Assembly (NCBI GenBank): GCA_963730535.1 | Contig: CAVSRU010000014.1 | Span: 228,833 to 292,832, forward strand | Origin: DASSUW01 sp963730535 | GTDB lineage: Bacteria; Actinomycetota; Thermoleophilia; Solirubrobacterales; Solirubrobacteraceae | DNA: 64,000 nt | Direction: 5' to 3' | Program-made: the position numbers and the translations under genes | Shown: positions 54,149 to 60,737 of the stretch, piece after piece | Numbering within the stretch: position 1 is the stretch's first letter | Layout: every line of letters begins with the position of its first letter | The notes under the pieces: generated by a model | The model's input: only the letters and a program-made list of their open reading frames with translations | Told to the model about the DNA's origin: nothing | Database searches by the model: none

Positions 54149-54307
54149 GCTGATTCCCGGGACGCGCGAGCGCGTGCTGGAGGGGATCGGGGCGTTCGTC
54201 ATGGGCCGCAACATGTTCGGCCCGCCCGGTAGCGGCGAGTGGGACGAGTCGTGGCGCGGCTGGTGTCGCCGGCAGCGACGCACCTCATCTACCGCGTCGT
54301 GCGCTGA
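54149..54307 (+). pseudogene. Remnant of a RibD/DHFR-type reductase
   Basis: Frame one reads LIPGTRERVLEGIGAFVMGR then NMFGPPGSGEWDESWRGW, typical of the middle of dihydrofolate-reductase-family proteins. The next frame gives the usual C-terminus VSPAATHLIYRVVR and TGA at 54305. The N-terminus and about 80 central residues are missing. It overlaps the 3' end of the convergent lipoprotein gene. Confidence 0.6.
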
Positions 54308-54719
54308 CGCGGAACTCGAGCGCGTGGATCTGCGCCTGGCCGTAGGAGCCGGTCTGTACCGGTCCCGCGGCGCTCGCGCGGTCGCCGACGCGCGGGTCGC
54401 GGCGCGGGCGGCGCTCAGGTGCCACGTCGACCGCCGTGAGGCCAGGTCCCGTGACCGAACCGGCGTTGAGCACCACGTGCAGGTCACCGTCGCCGTCCGG
54501 GTCGACGCGCTCGACGAGGATCACGGTGCCGCGGACCGCGCGGCACCGCGCCACCCCGGCCGGGCAGTGGGAGCGGCGCACGTCGCGGGGCGTGGGCTTC
54601 GGCGTCGCCGTCGCCGTCGCCGTCGCGACGGGCGTGGCGGCGCGCGGGCGCTCGTCGTCGCCGTCTCCGCACCCGACGACCGCCGCCGCGAGGAGCACCG
54701 CGAGCGCGGGCCTGCGCAT
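54285..54719 (-). CDS. Small lipoprotein
   Basis: 144 residues. Lipobox in ALAVLLAAAVVGCGDGDD (Cys17), an Ala/Thr/Pro linker, then a domain with SHCPAGVARCRAVRGTVILV and DGDGDLHVVLNAGSVTGPGL, ending YGQAQIHALEFRVSAR. ATG 54719 shares a base with the meaB stop (TGATG). The DGDxHxxL pattern resembles small extracytoplasmic OB-like domains; function unknown. Confidence 0.65.
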   Translation of the reverse strand: MRRPALAVLLAAAVVGCGDGDDERPRAATPVATATATATPKPTPRDVRRSHCPAGVARCRAVRGTVILVERVDPDGDGDLHVVLNAGSVTGPGLTAVDVAPERRPRRDPRVGDRASAAGPVQTGSYGQAQIHALEFRVSARRGR

Positions 54720-55699
54720 CAGCCGCTGCCGCGGGCCGCGTCGCTCGCCTCGATCGCCCCGCGGGCGAGGATCGCGCTCGCCGCGCTCGCCGGGTCGAGC
54801 CGGCGGGCGACGACCTCGTCGAGCATCTCCGCCACCTCGGGGTCCTCGTGCAGCGACGCCTCCAGCGCCCGCCGCAGCCGCATCGTGGCCAGGCCGAGCA
54901 CCTCTTCCATCAGGTTGCGCCGGCGGCGCTCGGCCAGCGTCCCCTCGGCCTCCACGTGCGCGCGGTGCTCGGCGAGCTTCTCGGCCAGCTCCTCCACACC
55001 GGTCCCGCGGGCCGCCTCGGTCTTGACGATCGGGACCTGCCAGCCCTCGTGCGGGGCGAGCGAGAGCACGCCCCGGATCTCCCGCACCATCGTGTCGGTG
55101 AGCGGGTGGTCGCTCTTGTTGACGACGATCACGTCCGGGATCTCCATCACGCCCGCCTTGAGCGCCTGGATCGAGTCGCCCGACCCGGGGATGAGCACGA
55201 GCACCACCGAGTCGGCGTGGTCGATCACGTCGACCTCCGCCTGCCCGACGCCGACCGTCTCCAGGAACACGTCGTCCTTGCCCGCCGCGTCCATCAGCAG
55301 CGCGGTCTGGAGCGCAGCCTCGGCCAGCCCGCCGAGCGCACCGCGGGTGGCCATCGAGCGGATGAAGACGCCGGGGTCGAGGAAGTGCTCCGACAGGCGG
55401 ATCCGGTCGCCCAGCAGCGCGCCGCCGCGGAACGGCGAGCTGGGGTCGATCGAGAGGACCGCGACCTCGCGGTCCTGCGCGCGCTGGAGGCGGATGAGCG
55501 CGCTGATCAGCGTCGACTTGCCGGCGCCGGGCGGTCCGGTGAACCCGACGATCGACGCGTTGCCGGTGTGCGGGTAGACCTCACGCACCAGCTCCCACCC
55601 CTCGGGGTCGTCGTCCTCGACGAGCGAGATCCCGCGCGCGAGGGCGCGCTTGTCGCCCGCCAGCAGGCGCTCGGCGAGGCTCCGGGTGGGGTCGGACAT
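54719..55699 (-). CDS. meaB: MeaB/ArgK-family GTPase, chaperone of B12 mutases
   Basis: 326 residues. P-loop VGFTGPPGAGKSTLI (55-62), SIDPSSPFRGGALLGDRIRL (switch I), ETVGVGQAEVDV (switch II) and VVNKSDHPLTD (NKxD). It loads and protects cobalamin in mutases, so the two-subunit mutase at 37.9 and 43.6 kb is the likely client. ATG 55699 was chosen by homology; no clear Shine-Dalgarno is seen. Confidence 0.93.
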   Translation of the reverse strand: MSDPTRSLAERLLAGDKRALARGISLVEDDDPEGWELVREVYPHTGNASIVGFTGPPGAGKSTLISALIRLQRAQDREVAVLSIDPSSPFRGGALLGDRIRLSEHFLDPGVFIRSMATRGALGGLAEAALQTALLMDAAGKDDVFLETVGVGQAEVDVIDHADSVVLVLIPGSGDSIQALKAGVMEIPDVIVVNKSDHPLTDTMVREIRGVLSLAPHEGWQVPIVKTEAARGTGVEELAEKLAEHRAHVEAEGTLAERRRRNLMEEVLGLATMRLRRALEASLHEDPEVAEMLDEVVARRLDPASAASAILARGAIEASDAARGSG

Positions 55700-55723
55700 G
55701 GGCGCGGCATGATCGCAGGGGGT

Positions 55724-55764
55724 GCCCAACGGGATATCGCTCGACACGGAATGGCCCGTTGGGC
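55724..55764. promoter_or_regulatory. Inverted repeat between divergent meaB and acyltransferase genes
   Basis: GCCCAACGGG (55724-55733) and CCCGTTGGGC (55755-55764), exact complements with 21 bp between, plus an outer GGGG/CCCC extension. It lies in the shared promoter region and may be an operator for both genes. Confidence 0.45.
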
Positions 55765-55798
55765 GGGGCCCCCTCGCTATCTCCTAGGATCGGTGTTT

Positions 55799-56467
55799 AT
55801 GGCGACGGTGACCAGGCCGCCCACACCGCTGCACGTGCGCGGCGCGCCGGAGCCGCTCCGCGGCGGGCTCCTCGAGCTGCTGCGGTTCCTGCGCGCGCAC
55901 GGGATGCTGACGCCGAAGTACGCGCGCCTCGTGGCGCGCTGGGCGTGGCTGAAGCTGCGCTGGCGCGGGCGGCTGCAGACCGACGGGATCTGCTTCATCG
56001 GGCCGGGCGTGAAGCTCCAGATCGGCCGCGAGGCGGTCCTGCGGCTCGGCCGCTGGTCGTGGCTCGGCCACGGCACGAAGATCCGCGTCCACGAGGGCGA
56101 GGTCGAGATCGGGGCCAAGACCGTGCTCGGCCAGGAGATCACGATCTCGGCCTTCCAGCACGTCTCGATCGGGCGGGAGTGCGTCGTCGCCGACCGCGTG
56201 ATGCTGATCGACTTCGACCACGGCGCGTCGGAGAGCGACCGCCCGATCCGCCTCCAGGGGATCTACAAGCGCGACGTGCGCGTGGGGCACAACTGCTGGA
56301 TCGGGTACGGCGCCTGCATCCTGCGCGGGGTGACGGTGGGCGACAACGCGATCGTCGGCACCTCCGCGGTCGTCACCCGCGACGTGGCCGACAACGCGGT
56401 CGTCGGCGGCGCGCCGGCGCGGGTGCTGCGGATGCGGCCCGAGCCCGAGTCGCTGCGCTGGGAGTGA
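55799..56467 (+). CDS. Left-handed beta-helix acyltransferase
   Basis: 222 residues from ATG 55799, 8 nt after a -10 TAGGAT. An N-terminal helical part is followed by hexapeptide repeats: IGPGVKLQIGREAVLRLGRW, EIGAKTVLGQEITISAFQHV and the maltose/galactoside acetyltransferase-like end VGHNCWIGYGACILRGVTVG then VVTRDVADNAVVGGAPARV. Likely acetylates a sugar in surface polysaccharide. Confidence 0.88.
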   Translation: MATVTRPPTPLHVRGAPEPLRGGLLELLRFLRAHGMLTPKYARLVARWAWLKLRWRGRLQTDGICFIGPGVKLQIGREAVLRLGRWSWLGHGTKIRVHEGEVEIGAKTVLGQEITISAFQHVSIGRECVVADRVMLIDFDHGASESDRPIRLQGIYKRDVRVGHNCWIGYGACILRGVTVGDNAIVGTSAVVTRDVADNAVVGGAPARVLRMRPEPESLRWE

Positions 56468-56468
56468 C

Positions 56469-57051
56469 TCAGAGCAGCCGGTCGAGCCAGGCGCGCACGG
56501 CGTCGGCGATGCGCGGCTGGTCCTTCTTGAGGCCATGGTCGCCGGCGACGGTCACAACCTCGCGCGAGGCGCCGGGGGCGGGCATCCCGAAGCGGTCGTT
56601 CTCTCCCTGGACGACGAGCACCGGCACGCCGGCGGCGTCGAGCTCGCCCTGGCGGGTCTTCTCCGGCGCGGCGCGGGACGGGAGGAGCGGGAACGCAAGG
56701 CACAGGACGCCGATGGAGTTGGTGGCGGCCGCGGTGCGGCACGCGACCCGCGCCCCGGCGGAGCGGCCGCCGGTGATGACGCGGTCGAACGGAAGCTGCT
56801 CGCACGACCGCGATCCAGGCGGCGTCGAGGCGGGAGGCCGCCGGCTGGGAGCGGCGCCCCGCGACGCGGTAGGGCTGCTCGACCAGCGCGACGCTCACGT
56901 TCACCTCGTTCGCGGCCTTGGTGGCGGTGACCAGGTCGGGAGCGGCCACGCCGCCTCCGGCGCCGTGGCCGAGGATGAGCGCGGCCCGGGGGTTCGTCGC
57001 TTCGTGCAGATGCACCCGGGCGGGGCCGTGGGGAGTGTCGAGCTCGATCAC
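56469..57051 (-). pseudogene. Alpha/beta hydrolase (Tex30/COG3571-like), frameshifted
   Basis: From GTG 57051: VIELDTPHGPARVHLHEATN, LILGHGAGGGVAAPDLVTAT, ALVEQPYRVAGRR to AWIAVV in one frame. After about 56802 the next frame continues QLPFDRVITGGRSAGARVAC (nucleophile elbow GRSAG), VPVLVVQGENDRFGMP, VTVAGDHGLKKD to TGA 56469. A 1-nt insertion or 2-nt loss in GTGCGAGC separates them. The usual promoter/Shine-Dalgarno region is occupied by repeat element C. Confidence 0.7.
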
Positions 57052-57068
57052 CGGTGTAGGAGGATGAT

Positions 57069-57418
57069 GAACGTCAACGGCGGCTGGGTAGGGAGGTTGG
57101 GGCGCCTGCCGGGGCGCGGGAAGGGGAGTCACGTGCATCTCGGCGCGGATCGCCGATTGACACGAAACTCCCCGTCAAGGCGGGGAAAGGTGGATTTCGG
57201 CGCGGCCGGGATCACCCGAATCCACTTTGATGCGCGTCTAGAGCACAAAGGTGGATTCAGGCGACGAGGACCGCACCGAAAGACACGTAATCCCGGCTTG
57301 ACCGCCGGCCCGCCAAGGGACCGCCGCCCACCTCGGCACCCTCACCTCCCTACCCAGCCGCAGTTGATGTTCGCCGGCGGCGCGAACCCGTCCTACCCAG
57401 CCGCAGTTGACGTTCGCC
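57069..57418. repeat. Inverted-repeat element, copy C, with a doubled right end
   Basis: Left arm 57069-57096 (GAACGTCAACGGCGG to GGGTAGGGAGG); right arm 57345-57375 with two mismatches (CAGTTGATG); a second right-type arm at 57392-57418 (CCTACCCAGCCGCAGTTGAC onwards). The interior contains GTGGATT at 57190-57196 and 57251-57257 and its complement AATCCAC at 57219-57225, able to form alternative hairpins, plus a CCCCG/CGGGG stem near 57170-57185. The interior is unlike those of copies A and B. Confidence 0.7.
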
Positions 57419-58227
57419 CGAGGCAGAGCGAGGCGACGACGGTGTCCTCCCACGCCATCCCGACGCTCTTGAACACCCGCGGGCGGTCGGGCGGCGGCTC
57501 GAAGCCGGCGACGAGCTCCCGCAGCGTGACGAGCTGATCCCCACCGAGTCCCGCGGCGATCACGTCTCCCGCCTCGCGCAACGCTGCCGTGCGCGCTTCG
57601 ACGACGACCGTCGAGCGCCTGACCAGCGTCTCGTCGACCTCGCGGGCGTCCGGCGCGTGCGACCCGATCGCGACGACGCAGGCGTGGTCGGCGACGAGCG
57701 TGCCGTCGAAGAGCGGCTCGCGGGCCGTCGTGCAGCAGCAGATGACGTCGGCGGCCGACGACGAGCTCTTCGGCCGCGCCGTCGCGGCCGACGATGTCCA
57801 CGTGCTCGATCGTGCGGACCGACCGCACGGCCTCGGCGTGCGCGCGCCCCTGCGGGCCGCGGCCGAACACGAGCAGGCGGCGGGCGTCCGGGGCCGCGAG
57901 GCGGCGCACGGCGACGGCGGAGACGGCGGCCGTCCGGAGGTTGGTGAGCGCGATGCCGTCGAGCATCGCGACGGGCGCGAGCGTCGAGGCGTCGAACACC
58001 ACGCACACGCCCTGCACGCGCGGCTCGCGCGGGCCGACGGTGACGAGCTTGACCGCGGCGTGCCCGCCGACCGCGGCCGGCATGACCAGCAGCTCTCCCT
58101 CCCCCACCGGGACGCTCGCGCGTGGGGGCGCCGTCTCCGGGTCGAGGCCACCCGCGAGCGCGGCCTCGAGCGCGTCGGCGGCCTCGACCACCGTCACGCT
58201 CGAGATGTCGGCGAACGGCAGCGTCAC
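57393..58227 (-). pseudogene. Ornithine cyclodeaminase/mu-crystallin family protein, frameshifted and with a replaced C-terminus
   Basis: GTG 58227 overlaps the racemase stop. First frame: LPFADISSVTVVEAADALEA, GEGELLVMPAAVGGHAAVKL, VQGVCVVFDASTLAPVAMLD, LTNLRTAAVSAVAVRRLAAP, the NAD motif VFGRGPQGRAHAEAVRSV. After about 57755 the next frame gives ADVICCCTTAREPLFDG, EVDETLVRRSTVVVEARTAA and VFKSVGMAWEDTVVASLCL. The final residues GRTSTAAG and the TAG stop come from the second right arm of repeat element C. The family includes pyrroline-2-carboxylate reductases of hydroxyproline breakdown. Confidence 0.75.
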
Positions 58228-59186
58228 CGCAGCACGAACCCCATGCCGAGCGGGTCGTCGGGGTCGAGCGTGAAGCGGTGCTCGCCGGTGCGGTAGGCGG
58301 TCCCCTCGACCTCGGTGATCACCGCGTCGCGGCCCTCGGCCGTGACCCGCTCCACCACACGGCCGCGGAAGGTCGTGCCGACGATCGACTCGTGGACGAG
58401 GTCGCCGTCGAGGTCGCCCGCGGCGTCGAGCAGCGCGAGCCGCGCCGAGGTCCCCGAGCCGCACGGCGAGCGGTCGACCTCTCCGTCGGCGAACACGGTC
58501 ACGTTGCGCTGGTGGCCAGGCCCGAGCTCCTCGTAGATCGTCGTCCCGTAGATGCCGGACAGCCGGTCGTCGCCGGGATGGCGCGCCGCGTCGGTCTCCT
58601 CCAGGGCGCGCTTGACCCGCCGGCCGGCAGCGATCAGGGAAGGCAGGTCCTCCGCCTCTACGGAGAGCCCCAGCGCGCGAGCCGGCACGCTGGCGTAGAT
58701 CGCGCCGCCGTAGGCGACGTCCGCGCGCACGCCGTCCCCCACCGGCACCCCGCGCGCGAGCACGAACGCCGGCACGTTCACGAACGCCACCGCGTCCCCG
58801 CGCGCACGCGCGACGACCCGCCCGGACGGCACGTCGAGCGTCAGGTCGCCGGCGACGAGCCCGGTCTCGCGGGCCCACACGCCGAGCGCGATCGTCCCGT
58901 GCCCGCACGCGGTCGAGTAGCCGTCCTTGTGCCAGAACAGCACGCCGAGGTCGGCGCCGTCGTCGTCCGGCGGCACCAGGAAGCAGCCGTACATGTCGGC
59001 GTGCCCGCGCGGCTCGTGGCAGAGCAGCCGGCGGACGGCGTCGACCGCCTCGCTCCCCCGCGCGTGCTCGCGCCGCTCCCGCACGGTCGCGCCGGGGATC
59101 TCCGGACCGCCGCTGGTGACGATCCGGAACGGCTCCCCGGCGGTGTGGTAGTCCGTCGTCTCGACTCGCGTCGGCGCAGCGTACAA
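58224..59186 (-). CDS. Proline racemase family protein (hydroxyproline 2-epimerase type)
   Basis: 320 residues. Both catalytic cysteines are present: Cys94 in YSTACGHGTIAL and Cys242 in DRSPCGSGTSARL, which argues for racemase/epimerase rather than the dehydratase branch, which replaces one Cys. ETTDYHTAGEPFRIV is the N-terminal family motif. TTG 59186 is the only early start and lies beside a strong hairpin with no Shine-Dalgarno. Next to a pyrroline-carboxylate-reductase-like gene, a role in hydroxyproline use is likely. Confidence 0.88.
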   Translation of the reverse strand: MYAAPTRVETTDYHTAGEPFRIVTSGGPEIPGATVRERREHARGSEAVDAVRRLLCHEPRGHADMYGCFLVPPDDDGADLGVLFWHKDGYSTACGHGTIALGVWARETGLVAGDLTLDVPSGRVVARARGDAVAFVNVPAFVLARGVPVGDGVRADVAYGGAIYASVPARALGLSVEAEDLPSLIAAGRRVKRALEETDAARHPGDDRLSGIYGTTIYEELGPGHQRNVTVFADGEVDRSPCGSGTSARLALLDAAGDLDGDLVHESIVGTTFRGRVVERVTAEGRDAVITEVEGTAYRTGEHRFTLDPDDPLGMGFVLR

Positions 59187-59220
59187 GCCGGCGGCGCGCC
59201 ACAGCGGGCGCGCCGCCGGC
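59187..59220 (-). terminator. Strong hairpin between FAD oxidase and racemase genes
   Basis: GCCGGCGGCGCGCC (59187-59200) and its complement ending at 59220, 13-14 bp with a 6-nt loop. It directly follows the FAD oxidase stop and touches the racemase start codon, so it may terminate one gene and mask the start of the next. Confidence 0.55.
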
Positions 59221-59226
59221 CAAGGC

Positions 59227-60603
59227 CTAGCTCGCCGGCTCGATGTTCTGGTTGACCCGGAACGTGTTGTCCGGGTCGTACATCGCCTTCACCTGTGCGA
59301 GGCGGTCGTAGTTCGGCCCGTAGGCGGCGCGGACGCGCTCCCGCCCCTCGTCCATCATCATGTTCACGTAGCCGCCTCCGGCCGTGTACGGGCGCAGCGC
59401 GTCGCTGTACTCGACGCTCCAGTTGCGGATGGCGGCGACGTTCGCCGGATCGGGATCCACGCCGGCGTAGGTCGTGCTCCAGTGGGCGCCGCGATAGCCC
59501 CACGCGGTGTCGGAGTTGCCGACGTCGTGGGCCGCCCCGTCGACCGGGTACAGGTGCATCGTCGACTTGATGCTCGGCAGCTCGGCACCGAAGCGCGCAT
59601 GGAGCGCCACGGCCTCGTCGGGGACCTCGTTGACGAAGTCGGCGCGCCAGTACCACTGGTCCCCACGCGGGTAGAGGGCGTCGAACGCGCCCTGGAGGTC
59701 GGCGTGCGGCATCGACTGCACGCCGTGCATGAGCGGCTCGGGCACGGCGTCGAGCAGCGGCGCCATCGCCCGCTTCGCGTCCTCCTCGGAACCGACGTAG
59801 CACCAGACCACGCCGCACACCTTCCGCAGGTGGATCTCCTCGGGGAACGGCGGGCCGGGCGGCACGATGTGCAGGGCGAAGAAGCCGTTCAGCTCGCGCG
59901 GCGCGGTCGGGAGGAAGTCGCGGTAGACGGACATGACCTCGGCGGTCTGCTCGACCGGCCAGAACGTCGGGCCGCCGAAGATCGTCCCGACCTCGTGGAG
60001 CTTGAACTCGAACGAGGTCACGACGCCGAAGTTGCCGCCGCCGCCGCGGAGCGCCCAGAACAGGTCGGGGTGCTCGTCGGCGCTCGCGCGCACGATGCTG
60101 CCGTCGGCCAGCACGACGTCGGCCTCGATCAGGTTGTCGATCGCCAGGCCGAAGCGGCGCGTCAGATGGCCGAGGCCGCCGCCGAGCGTGAGGCCGGCGA
60201 CGCCGGTGGTCGAGATGATGCCGCTGGGCGTGGCCAGGCCGTACTGCCCGGTGGCGCGGTCGACATCGCCCCACGTGGCCCCGCCGCCGACGCGGACCGT
60301 GCGCCGCACCGGGTCGACGTCGATGTCCTTGAACATCGACATGTCGATCACGACGCCGTCGTCGACCGTTCCCAGCCCGGCGCCGTTGTGGCCGCCGCCG
60401 CGAATGGCGAGCGGGACGTCCTCGTCGCGAGCGTACGCGATGATCTTCGCGATGTCCTCGAGCGTCGAGGGGCGGGCGATCATGCCCGGCCGCTTGTCGA
60501 TCATCGCGTTGTACACGGCGCGCGCCTCGTCGTAGTCGACGTCCTGGGTGCCGATCAGCCGCCCTTGGAAGCCTGCGAGCGCCGGGCTCGTCGTTGTGAG
60601 CAT
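59227..60603 (-). CDS. FAD-linked oxidoreductase (berberine bridge enzyme-like)
   Basis: 458 residues. FAD domain: PLAIRGGGHNGAGLGTVDDG (His72 the probable covalent site), GVAGLTLGGGLGHLTRRFGL, DLFWALRGGGGNFGVVTSFE; BBE end YGPNYDRLAQVKAMYDPDNT. The Cys used for a second FAD bond in bicovalent members is Thr/Ser here (ATPSGIISTTGVAG). Excellent Shine-Dalgarno AGGAGG. Divergent from the LAL regulator. Confidence 0.92.
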   Translation of the reverse strand: MLTTTSPALAGFQGRLIGTQDVDYDEARAVYNAMIDKRPGMIARPSTLEDIAKIIAYARDEDVPLAIRGGGHNGAGLGTVDDGVVIDMSMFKDIDVDPVRRTVRVGGGATWGDVDRATGQYGLATPSGIISTTGVAGLTLGGGLGHLTRRFGLAIDNLIEADVVLADGSIVRASADEHPDLFWALRGGGGNFGVVTSFEFKLHEVGTIFGGPTFWPVEQTAEVMSVYRDFLPTAPRELNGFFALHIVPPGPPFPEEIHLRKVCGVVWCYVGSEEDAKRAMAPLLDAVPEPLMHGVQSMPHADLQGAFDALYPRGDQWYWRADFVNEVPDEAVALHARFGAELPSIKSTMHLYPVDGAAHDVGNSDTAWGYRGAHWSTTYAGVDPDPANVAAIRNWSVEYSDALRPYTAGGGYVNMMMDEGRERVRAAYGPNYDRLAQVKAMYDPDNTFRVNQNIEPAS

Positions 60604-60737
60604 GTGTCCTCCTGGATGGATGGACCGAAGCTACGCGCCACCGGCCGCGGCGTCATGACCTGCGTTGACCGACTTCGCGGGCGGCCAGAGGCGGGTATTT
60701 CGTGCGCCGATGATCAGACCTGACTATCGTCGCCAGA

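Noticed and set aside
37744..57418. The repeated arms as a CRISPR array or as integron attC sites
   Set aside because: There are only three widely spaced copies with inverted, not direct, ends; no regular spacers, no cas genes, no integrase. Interiors differ in length from 87 to 248 bp.
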